Part shown: piece after piece, positions 1 to 6,790 of the stretch | Layout of the letters: the number at the start of each line of letters is the position of its first letter | Numbering within the stretch: the first letter of the stretch is position 1 | Assembly (NCBI GenBank): GCA_943326025.2 | Contig: CALPRR020000050.1 | Span: forward strand, 1 to 13,297 | Reading direction: 5' to 3' | DNA length: 13,297 nt | Source: Candidatus Kuenenia stuttgartensis | GTDB taxonomy: Bacteria > Bacteroidota > Bacteroidia > Flavobacteriales_D > Crocinitomicaceae | Notes under the pieces: generated by a model | Told to the model about the DNA's origin: nothing | The model's database searches: none | The model's input: the letters and a program-made list of their open reading frames with translations, nothing else | Translations under genes and position numbers: made by a program

Positions 1-2
1 AA

Positions 3-380
3 TTCTTAATAAAAAAAGATTTGTTTTTCCCTCCATTAGGTTGGATTTTAAAAGCGATGGGGGGATTACCTGTAGATCGCAAACAAAAGAATAACATTAC
101 TGAATTAGCAGTTAAATTATTTGATGAACACGAAAAATTATATTTAGTTTTTACTCCTGAAGGAACTCGTTCATACAATCCAAAATGGAAAAAAGGTTTT
201 TATTATATCGCAATTAAAGCGCAAGTTCCAATCTACATTGCATACATGGATTATTCAAAAAAGATTGGAGGATTTGAACGTATTTTTGAACCTACAGGAG
301 ACGCAGATAAGGACATTGAAGCTATTAAGGTTATTTTATCAAAATACAAAGGTAAGTTTCCAGAAAATGGGATATATTAA
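3..380 (+). CDS. PlsC-type 1-acylglycerol-3-phosphate acyltransferase (3' part only)
   Basis: C-terminal ~125 residues of a glycerolipid acyltransferase whose start lies left of the window; the frame is open from base 3 without a stop. Members transfer an acyl chain to glycerol-3-phosphate or lysophosphatidate at the inner face of the membrane during phospholipid synthesis. The piece contains the family's glycerol-phosphate binding and substrate motifs: FFPPLGWILKAMGGLPVDR early on, then FTPEGTRS (the F-x-x-EGTR block), then the VPIYIAYMDY strand typical of the C-terminal half. The catalytic HX4D block must lie upstream and cannot be seen. The TTG at 21 is not a true start because the coding frame and family similarity continue upstream of it. 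The protein ends soon after the last conserved strand, consistent with the short (~180-200 residue) Bacteroidota form. Its exact acyl acceptor cannot be decided from this part. Confidence 0.88.
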   Translation, partial: FLIKKDLFFPPLGWILKAMGGLPVDRKQKNNITELAVKLFDEHEKLYLVFTPEGTRSYNPKWKKGFYYIAIKAQVPIYIAYMDYSKKIGGFERIFEPTGDADKDIEAIKVILSKYKGKFPENGIY

Positions 381-552
381 TTACTTTAAAGCTAACAATT
401 AACAACAATTCAGTATTCAATTTGACTGTGTAAACTCTGTGAATAACTCTTTTTTTAAGGCTGTTTAACGCAATTGAATATTCCTTATTTTTGAGTGGAT
501 TTAATTAAAAGAGATAAATTAATACTTTTTAACTTTATATCGTTAAAAGTTT

Positions 553-578
553 ATCAATTATCAAAATAAATAATTGAT
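553..578. promoter_or_regulatory. Dyad in the purL promoter spacer (possible operator)
   Basis: ATCAATTAT (553-561) and ATAATTGAT (570-578) form a perfect 9-bp inverted repeat with an 8-base centre. It ends exactly where the purL -7 box begins, so a dimeric repressor bound here would block RNA polymerase. Another imperfect repeat lies just upstream (524-533 with 542-550). In AT-rich DNA such dyads also occur by chance, and no known purine regulator site is recognised. Confidence 0.3.
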
Positions 579-586
579 TACTTTTG
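579..586 (+). promoter_or_regulatory. Bacteroidota -7 promoter box for purL
   Basis: TACTTTTG matches the Bacteroidota housekeeping -7 consensus TAnnTTTG. The expected -33 TTG is poor: TTA at 558-560 with an 18-base spacer is the best candidate. Transcription would start around 591-594, leaving a leader of about a dozen bases before the ATG at 605. The box overlaps the in-frame TTG at 584, which argues against that codon as the start. Confidence 0.6.
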
Positions 587-604
587 CAACACATTATATA
601 TTTT

Positions 605-2842
605 ATGGAAAGCACTTTACAACAAGAAGCAACTTTAGAGCAAGCAGTAGAATTGGGATTACGCCCAGAAGAATTTGAGATGATTAAAGGGATTTTAGGG
701 AGAACTCCTAATTTCACAGAAACAAGTGTTTATTCAGTAATGTGGTCTGAGCACTGTTCTTACAAAAATTCAATCTATTGGTTGAAACAACTACCAAAAG
801 ATGGTCCACACATGTTAGTAAAAGCTGGTGAAGAAAACGCTGGTTTAGTTGACATAGGTGATGGATTAGGTTGTGCTTTCAAAATTGAATCACATAATCA
901 CCCAAGTGCATTAGAGCCTTACCAAGGTGCTGCAACTGGAGTTGGTGGAATTAATAGAGATATTTTCACAATGGGAGCTCGTCCTATAGCACAATTAAAT
1001 TCATTACGTTTTGGTAACATCGAGTTAGACCGTACAAAATGGTTGGTAAAAGGTGTTGTTAAAGGTATTGGTGATTATGGTAATGCTTTCGGTATTCCAA
1101 TCGTTGGAGGAGAAGTTTTCTTTGATGATTCATATAATACAAATCCTTTGGTAAATGCTTTCTCAGCAGGTATCATAGATTCTAAAAAGATTATTTCAGC
1201 AAAAGCAAAAGGTCCAGGTAATCCAGTTTTCATTGTTGGTTCGGCTACAGGTAAAGATGGTATTGCAGGTGCAGCATTTGCTTCAAAAGATATTACAGAA
1301 GAATCAGCTTCAGATTTACCATCAGTTCAAGTTGGAGATCCATTCATGGAGAAATTGTTACTTGAGGCTACAATGGAATTATTGAAAACGGATGCTGTTG
1401 TAGGTATGCAAGATATGGGTGCAGCAGGTATTACTTGTTCATCAAACGAGATGAGTGCAGGGGGTGGTGTAGGAATGGATATTCATTTGGATAGAGTTCC
1501 AACGCGTCAAGAAAACATGTTGCCATACGAAATCCTTTTATCTGAATCACAAGAACGTATGTTAGTGGTTGTGAAAAAAGGTGAAGAAAAAGTAGTTAAA
1601 GATATTTTTGATAAATGGGATTTACATGCAGAAGAAATTGGTGTTGTAACTGATTCTACGCAGGTAAGATATTTCATGAATGGTGTTTTAGTAGGTGATG
1701 TTCCTGCTGAATCATTAGTTTTAGGTGGTGGTGCTCCTCAATACCAAAGAGAATACAAAGAACCAGCCTACTACCAAGAATACAAAAAATTCTCAATTGA
1801 TTCAATTGAACAACCAGAAGATTTAAAAGAAGTTGCTTACTTCTTATTGCAACATCCAAACATCGCTTCAAAAAGATGGGTTTATGAGCAATATGATTCA
1901 ATGGTTGGTACAAAAAATATGACAACGAATCGTCCTTCTGATGCAGGAGTTGTAAATATTAAAGGAACAAACAAAGCAATCGCTATGACAGTTGATTGTA
2001 ATTCAAGATACGTAAATGCTGATCCAGAAGTAGGAACAATGATTGCAGTTTCTGAAGCAGCTAGAAACATTGTTTGTTCAGGTGGTGTTCCAAGTGCAAT
2101 TACAAACTGTTTAAATTTCGGAAATCCATACAACCCAGAATCATACTGGCAATTTGTTGGAGCAATTAAAGGAATGTCAGCAGCTTGTTTGAAATTTAAA
2201 ACACCTGTAACAGGAGGTAACGTTTCTTTCTATAATCAAACATCTATTAATGGAGTAGAAGTTCCAGTTTTCCCTACACCAACAATCGGAATGATTGGTA
2301 TTTTGGAAGATAAAAACAAAGTGATGTCTTTGGATTTCAAGCAAAAAGGAGATTTGATTTTTGTTTTAGGTGAATCTCATGATTGTATAAACTCTTCAGA
2401 GTATTTATCTTCTTACCATAAAGTTAAAGCTTCAGGAGCACCATTCTTTGATTTAGAAAAAGAATTTGCAATGCAAGAAGCGGTTAAAGGATTAATCCAA
2501 AATGATTTAATCAATGCTGCTCATGATGTTGCTGATGGAGGTTTGTTCATTACGTTAGCTGAAATGTCAATGCCAAGAGAATTAGGATTTGACATTGTAA
2601 CTGATGCTGAAATCAGAGAAGATGCGTTCTTATTTGGTGAAGGACAAGGAAGAGTAGTAGTAACAGTAAATGAGGAGTCTGAAGAAGATTTCTTAGAATT
2701 CATGATTGCTACAGGTGTTTCATTTACATTGTTAGGTCACGTTACTAAAGGTAAATTGATGGTTGACGATGAGCATTATGGATTCATCACAGAAGCAAAA
2801 GAATTATTTAACAATGCGTTAGGTAAAAAACTTGAAGCATAA
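605..2842 (+). CDS. purL: Phosphoribosylformylglycinamidine synthase, small type (FGAM synthase II)
   Basis: ATP-dependent conversion of FGAR to FGAM, step 4 of de novo purine synthesis, in the cytoplasm. At 745 residues it is the small PurL, which lacks the glutaminase domain of the ~1200-1300 residue fused enzyme, so separate PurQ and PurS partners are expected elsewhere; neither is in the window. The fold is two PurM-like (AIRS) halves. Visible motifs are WSEHCSYKNS (H50 region), ESHNHPSALEPYQGAATGVGG (about 95-115, nucleotide/metal site), the glycine-rich MQDMGAAGITCSSNEMSAGGG, LSESQERM, and in the second half TGGNVSFYNQ and HDVADGGL. ATG at 605 is chosen over the in-frame TTG at 584 because the latter sits inside the -7 box. 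The upstream promoter and the downstream hairpin suggest it is transcribed largely on its own. Confidence 0.96.
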   Translation: MESTLQQEATLEQAVELGLRPEEFEMIKGILGRTPNFTETSVYSVMWSEHCSYKNSIYWLKQLPKDGPHMLVKAGEENAGLVDIGDGLGCAFKIESHNHPSALEPYQGAATGVGGINRDIFTMGARPIAQLNSLRFGNIELDRTKWLVKGVVKGIGDYGNAFGIPIVGGEVFFDDSYNTNPLVNAFSAGIIDSKKIISAKAKGPGNPVFIVGSATGKDGIAGAAFASKDITEESASDLPSVQVGDPFMEKLLLEATMELLKTDAVVGMQDMGAAGITCSSNEMSAGGGVGMDIHLDRVPTRQENMLPYEILLSESQERMLVVVKKGEEKVVKDIFDKWDLHAEEIGVVTDSTQVRYFMNGVLVGDVPAESLVLGGGAPQYQREYKEPAYYQEYKKFSIDSIEQPEDLKEVAYFLLQHPNIASKRWVYEQYDSMVGTKNMTTNRPSDAGVVNIKGTNKAIAMTVDCNSRYVNADPEVGTMIAVSEAARNIVCSGGVPSAITNCLNFGNPYNPESYWQFVGAIKGMSAACLKFKTPVTGGNVSFYNQTSINGVEVPVFPTPTIGMIGILEDKNKVMSLDFKQKGDLIFVLGESHDCINSSEYLSSYHKVKASGAPFFDLEKEFAMQEAVKGLIQNDLINAAHDVADGGLFITLAEMSMPRELGFDIVTDAEIREDAFLFGEGQGRVVVTVNEESEEDFLEFMIATGVSFTLLGHVTKGKLMVDDEHYGFITEAKELFNNALGKKLEA

Positions 2843-2853
2843 ATAAATTATGA

Positions 2854-2907
2854 ATTTTAGATTTTGAATTTTTGGTGTTAAATAATCAAAAATTTAAAAT
2901 CCAAAAT
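2854..2907. repeat. Long AT-rich inverted repeat / hairpin between purL and the DUF4290 gene
   Basis: Arms 2854-2874 and 2887-2907 pair over 21 positions with one A-C mismatch and one G-U pair; two more pairs (2875-2886 as G-U, 2876-2885) extend it inward. Each arm is built of degenerate GATTTTGA/ATTTTAG-like units. It starts 12 bases after the purL stop and ends 17 bases before the next ATG. It could act as a weak terminator or mRNA-end stabiliser, and it resembles the AT-rich intergenic repeats of flavobacterial genomes. No clear U-tract follows on the + strand. Confidence 0.7.
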
Positions 2908-2924
2908 CCAACACTACATAATAG

Positions 2925-3548
2925 ATGGAATACAATACAACAAGAGATAAATTAGTTTTACCAGAATACGGAAGAAACGTTCAAAACATGATTTGTCATG
3001 CGATGGAAATTGCTGATAGAGATGAACGTAATCGTGCTGCTCAAGCTATTATTGAAGTAATGGGACAGTTGAATCCACATTTAAGAGATGTAGATGATTA
3101 CCGTCACAAACTTTGGACGCATTTATTCTTGATGTCTAATTTTCAATTAGATGTTGACTCTCCATATGAAATTCCTAAAAAAGAAGAATTAGCAACGAAA
3201 CCTGAACGATTAGAATATCCTTCTAGTAAAATTCGTTTCGGACATTATGGGAAATATACTCAAAGAATCCTAGAAGGTGCTTCTGCAGTTACTGATGAAG
3301 GTGAAAAAGAGTATTTGAAACGTTCGATGGCAAATTTCATGAAAAAACAGTTTTTGGTTTATAATAATGATGCTGTTGAAAATCATGTGATTGCAAATCA
3401 ATTATCTGAATTATCTAAAAAAGCATTGATTCTTGAAAATCCTGATGATTTAATGAGTACAAATTCAATTTTAAAATCATACGGAATTCAACAGAATAAA
3501 AACAACAAGAACAAGCAACAACAAAATAAAAAGAAATTTAAAAAATAA
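2925..3548 (+). CDS. DUF4290 family protein, function unknown
   Basis: A 207-residue protein that I recognise as DUF4290, a Bacteroidota family without assigned function. The conserved core MEYNTTRDKLVLPEYGRNVQNM starts at residue 1, and PHLRDVDDYRHKLWTHLFLMSNF and SSKIRFGHYGKYTQRI follow. It has no signal peptide or membrane segment, looks mostly helical and is probably cytoplasmic. The last ~18 residues are a low-complexity Gln/Asn/Lys tail (QQNKNNKNKQQQNKKKFKK region), strongly basic and probably disordered, so nucleic-acid or membrane-surface contact is possible. It is followed after only 5 bases by murA and is surely co-transcribed with it. Recurrent DUF4290-murA adjacency in this phylum (from memory) hints at a link to envelope growth, but this is inference. 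Its start is fixed by the conserved N-terminus. Confidence 0.85.
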   Translation: MEYNTTRDKLVLPEYGRNVQNMICHAMEIADRDERNRAAQAIIEVMGQLNPHLRDVDDYRHKLWTHLFLMSNFQLDVDSPYEIPKKEELATKPERLEYPSSKIRFGHYGKYTQRILEGASAVTDEGEKEYLKRSMANFMKKQFLVYNNDAVENHVIANQLSELSKKALILENPDDLMSTNSILKSYGIQQNKNNKNKQQQNKKKFKK

Positions 3549-3553
3549 TCTAA

Positions 3554-4861
3554 ATGGCGTCTTTTGAAATTCATGGCGGTAAGCCTTTAAAAGGGGAACT
3601 AGTTCCTCAAGGTGCGAAAAATGAAGCTTTGCAAATTTTATGTGCTGTTTTATTAACGCCAGATAAGGTTACTATTTCTAATATTCCAGATATCATTGAT
3701 GTAAATAAATTGATCGATTTATTGCAAACAATGGGAGTTAAAGTTGAAAAAGTAGAAAAAGGAACTTATATTTTTCAAGCGAAAGACATCAACTTAGATT
3801 ATTTAGAATCTGAAGATTTCAAAAAAAGAGCCGCTTCATTAAGAGGTTCTATCATGATTGTTGGACCTTTATTGGCACGTTTCGGAAGAGGATATATTCC
3901 AAAACCAGGAGGTGATAAAATTGGAAGAAGAAGATTAGATACTCATTTTGAAGGCTTTGTTAAATTAGGAGCGACTTTTAATTATGATGCCGGTGCCCAT
4001 TTCTATGCTGTAGATGCTAAAGAATTAAAAGGGACTTACATTCATTTAGATGAAGCTTCAGTTACTGGAACAGCTAACGTTTTAATGGCTGCTGTTTTAG
4101 CGAAAGGTACAACAACGATTTACAATGCTGCATGTGAACCTTATTTACAACAGTTGTGTAAAATGTTAAATTCAATGGGAGCGAAAATTAGTGGAATCGC
4201 TTCTAATATGTTAACGATTGAAGGTGTTACTGAATTAAATGGATGTTTCCACAGAATTCTTCCTGATATGATTGAAATTGGAAGTTTCATTGGTTTAGCA
4301 GCAATGACTAAATCTGAAATTACAATTAAAGACGTTAGCTATGATGATTTAGGTATTATCCCAGATGTTTTTAGAAAATTAGGGATAATTGTAGAAAGAA
4401 AAGGGGATGATATTTATGTTCCTGCTCAAGATCATTATGAAATTGATACATTTATTGATGGTTCAATATTGACAATTGCTGATGCACCTTGGCCTGGATT
4501 TACTCCTGATTTATTATCTATCATTTTGGTTGTTGCTACACAAGCAAAAGGGAGTGTATTGATTCATCAGAAAATGTTTGAATCACGTTTATTCTTTGTG
4601 GATAAATTGATAGATATGGGAGCGCAAATTATTTTGTGTGATCCACATAGAGCAACTGTAATTGGATTAAATAATGAACATTCATTAAAAGGAATTTCAA
4701 TGACTTCTCCTGATATTCGTGCAGGAGTTTCATTATTAATTGCAGCTTTATCAGCAAAAGGGAAAAGTACAATTCACAATATAGAACAAATTGATAGAGG
4801 GTATCAAGATATCGATATTCGTTTAAGAAACTTAGGTGCTGATATTAGAAGAATTAGCTAA
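3554..4861 (+). CDS. murA: UDP-N-acetylglucosamine 1-carboxyvinyltransferase (Asp-type MurA)
   Basis: First committed step of peptidoglycan precursor synthesis: transfer of enolpyruvate from PEP to UDP-GlcNAc in the cytoplasm. Its 435 residues fit the family (about 420-440). Lys22-Asn23 lie in QGAKNEAL, equivalent to the E. coli GAKN block. RGSIMIVGPLLARFG leads into the mobile loop KPGGDKIGRRRLDTH. DMIEIGSFIGLAA and PWPGFTPDLLS (Asp319, the presumed general base equivalent to E. coli Asp305) follow in the second half, with FESRLFFVDKLIDMGA near the end. The loop carries Asp121 where E. coli has Cys115, the residue alkylated by fosfomycin; Asp-type enzymes are active but fosfomycin-insensitive in Mycobacterium and Chlamydia. 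It starts 5 bases after the DUF4290 stop and is followed after 44 bases by the thioredoxin-like gene. Confidence 0.96.
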   Translation: MASFEIHGGKPLKGELVPQGAKNEALQILCAVLLTPDKVTISNIPDIIDVNKLIDLLQTMGVKVEKVEKGTYIFQAKDINLDYLESEDFKKRAASLRGSIMIVGPLLARFGRGYIPKPGGDKIGRRRLDTHFEGFVKLGATFNYDAGAHFYAVDAKELKGTYIHLDEASVTGTANVLMAAVLAKGTTTIYNAACEPYLQQLCKMLNSMGAKISGIASNMLTIEGVTELNGCFHRILPDMIEIGSFIGLAAMTKSEITIKDVSYDDLGIIPDVFRKLGIIVERKGDDIYVPAQDHYEIDTFIDGSILTIADAPWPGFTPDLLSIILVVATQAKGSVLIHQKMFESRLFFVDKLIDMGAQIILCDPHRATVIGLNNEHSLKGISMTSPDIRAGVSLLIAALSAKGKSTIHNIEQIDRGYQDIDIRLRNLGADIRRIS

Positions 4862-4905
4862 TTTTTCTGGATATTATTTTAGTTAAAACATCAAGAAAAA
4901 GTACT

Positions 4906-5397
4906 ATGAAATTAATTGCGGCTTTTTTATTATTAACTAGTTTTGCTTTATTAATTTCTCCAATTAATGGAACAAAAGCACCTGAAATTGAATTGAAAAA
5001 TCCTTCTGGAAAAACGATTAAACTGTCAGATTTAAAAGGGAAAATTGTATTAATTGACTTTTGGGCTTCTTGGTGCGGACCTTGTAGAAGAGAAAATCCA
5101 AATGTTGTTGAAGCTTATGCTAAATACAATAAAATGAAATTCAAAAACGCTAAAGGTTTCGAAGTATTCAGTATTTCCTTGGACAGACAAGAAGAACCGT
5201 GGAAAAAAGCAATCGAAGATGATAAATTAACTTGGTCAAATCACGGTTGGGATAAAGACGGAACAGCAGCAAGAGCATATGGTGCAAATTCGATTCCATT
5301 TGGTGTTTTGATTAATGAAGAAGGTGTAATAATAGCACAAGGACAAGCACTTAGAGGACTTGGATTACATATAGAATTAGATAAATTAGTCAAATAA
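4906..5397 (+). CDS. TlpA/ResA-like periplasmic thiol-disulfide oxidoreductase
   Basis: A 163-residue thioredoxin-fold protein. Residues 1-22 are a hydrophobic export signal (MKLIAAFLLLTSFALLISPI) without a lipobox Cys, so it is likely periplasmic or anchored by an uncleaved N-terminal helix. The mature part begins APEIELKNPSGKTIKLSDLKGK, the usual AhpC/TSA-Redoxin start. The active site is WASWCGPCRRENP with Cys57 and Cys60, and NSIPFGVLINEEG provides the cis-Pro loop. The family reduces or relays disulfides in cytochrome c maturation or general envelope redox chemistry; its partner is not evident here. It lies 44 bases after murA and 31 before the CBS gene in the same direction, probably in one transcript, without an obvious promoter of its own. 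The specific substrate is unknown. Confidence 0.88.
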   Translation: MKLIAAFLLLTSFALLISPINGTKAPEIELKNPSGKTIKLSDLKGKIVLIDFWASWCGPCRRENPNVVEAYAKYNKMKFKNAKGFEVFSISLDRQEEPWKKAIEDDKLTWSNHGWDKDGTAARAYGANSIPFGVLINEEGVIIAQGQALRGLGLHIELDKLVK

Positions 5398-5428
5398 TTT
5401 AGAACAGATTAAACTACTATAAATAGAT

Positions 5429-6790
5429 ATGAAAATTTACAATAACATTCTTGAAACAATTGGAAACACTCCTTTAGTTCGATTAAATAAAGTTACAAAA
5501 GATGTTAAAGCAACAGTTTTAGCAAAAGTTGAAACAACAAATCCTGGAAATTCTATTAAAGATAGAATGGCAGTTAAAATGGTAGAAGATGCTGAAAAAG
5601 CAGGGATTTTAAAACCAGGAGGAACAATCATTGAAGGTACTTCAGGAAATACAGGGATGGGATTGGCTTTAGCTGCAATCATTAAAGGATACAAATTAAT
5701 TTGTGTTTTAAATGATAAGCAGTCAAAAGAAAAAATGGATATTTTACGTGCAGTAGGAGCAGAAGTTGTTGTTTGTCCTACAGCTGTTGAGCCTACAGAT
5801 CCACGTTCATACTATTCTGTCTCTAGAAGATTAGCTTCTGAAATTCCAAATTCTTGGTATGTTAATCAATATGATAACTTATCAAACAGACAAGCACATT
5901 ACGAACAAACGGGTCCTGAAATTTGGGAACAAACAGAAGGTAAAATCACACATTTAGTTGTTGGTGTTGGAACTGGTGGAACAATTTCAGGTACAGGAAA
6001 ATATTTAAAAGAAAAAAATCCAAATATTAAGATTATTGGTATTGATACATATGGTTCTGTATTTAAAAAATACAAAGAAACAGGTGTGTTTGATGAAAAT
6101 GAAATTTACCCATATATTACTGAAGGAATTGGAGAAGATATTCTTCCTGCTAATGTTGATTTTGATGTAATTGATAAATTCGAAAAAGTTACTGATAAAG
6201 ATGCAGCTGTATTAACACGTAAATTAGCTCGTGAAGAAGGGATTTTTGTAGGTAATTCTGCTGGATCAGCAATTGGTGGAATTTTACAATTAAAAGATGA
6301 ATTTAAAGAAGATGATATAGTTGTTGTTATCTTTCATGATCATGGAAGTCGCTATGTTGGAAAAATCTTCAATGACGAATGGATGCGTGAAAGAGGATTC
6401 TTAGATGAAGAATTAAAAACTGCTGGAGATTTAATTTCTAGTCATAAAGATGAACCTTTGGTTTCTTTGTATTCTGAAGAGTTACTTTCTCATGCAATTG
6501 CAAAAATGAGAAAATTCGGTATTTCTCAAATTCCAGTAATGAAGGATAATAAATTTGCTGGTTCTTTAGATGATAGCCATTTATTCCAGTTGTTAATTGA
6601 CAATCCAGAATTAAAAGATTCTCCGATATCAAGCGTGATGCAAGCACCTTTCCCAATTGTAAAAACGTCTACTTCAGTTGAAGAGGTTTCAAAATTGATT
6701 AACAAAAATACACATGCAGTATTAGTTGAAATGGACAATGGTAAACATCACATTATCACACGTTACGATATAATCTCTTCACTTTCTTAA
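5429..6790 (+). CDS. Cystathionine beta-synthase (PLP enzyme with C-terminal CBS domain pair)
   Basis: A cytoplasmic fold-type II PLP enzyme that condenses serine (or an activated serine) with homocysteine to cystathionine, or makes cysteine in related members. Residues 1-~325 are the catalytic domain: NPGNSIKDRMA with the PLP Lys44, TSGNTG at 71-76, the phosphate-binding GTGGT at 181-185, EGIGED at 232-237 (very like EGIGYD of human CBS) and NSAGS at 276-280. Residues ~335-453 form two CBS motifs (SHAIAKMRKFGISQIPVM and EVSKLINKNTHAVLVEM), the regulatory Bateman module that binds adenosyl compounds in many homologues. The EGIGED motif and CBS pair favour CBS over plain cysteine synthase. The start is supported by ETIGNTPLVRL close to the N-terminus. 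Its stop codon abuts the next ATG directly (TAA-ATG), a sign of translational coupling. Confidence 0.92.
   Translation: MKIYNNILETIGNTPLVRLNKVTKDVKATVLAKVETTNPGNSIKDRMAVKMVEDAEKAGILKPGGTIIEGTSGNTGMGLALAAIIKGYKLICVLNDKQSKEKMDILRAVGAEVVVCPTAVEPTDPRSYYSVSRRLASEIPNSWYVNQYDNLSNRQAHYEQTGPEIWEQTEGKITHLVVGVGTGGTISGTGKYLKEKNPNIKIIGIDTYGSVFKKYKETGVFDENEIYPYITEGIGEDILPANVDFDVIDKFEKVTDKDAAVLTRKLAREEGIFVGNSAGSAIGGILQLKDEFKEDDIVVVIFHDHGSRYVGKIFNDEWMRERGFLDEELKTAGDLISSHKDEPLVSLYSEELLSHAIAKMRKFGISQIPVMKDNKFAGSLDDSHLFQLLIDNPELKDSPISSVMQAPFPIVKTSTSVEEVSKLINKNTHAVLVEMDNGKHHIITRYDIISSLS

Noticed and set aside
414..480. 9-bp inverted repeat TATTCAATT / AATTGAATA in the region before purL
   Set aside because: Arms are 49 bases apart and purely AT-rich apart from one G/C; expected by chance at this composition.
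584..607. TTG at 584 as the purL start
   Set aside because: It lies inside the TACTTTTG -7 box (579-586), so it would be upstream of the predicted transcription start; ATG at 605 fits better.
1674..2133. Two 83-codon minus-strand open frames within purL
   Set aside because: Both lie in conserved purL coding sequence and show no independent gene features.
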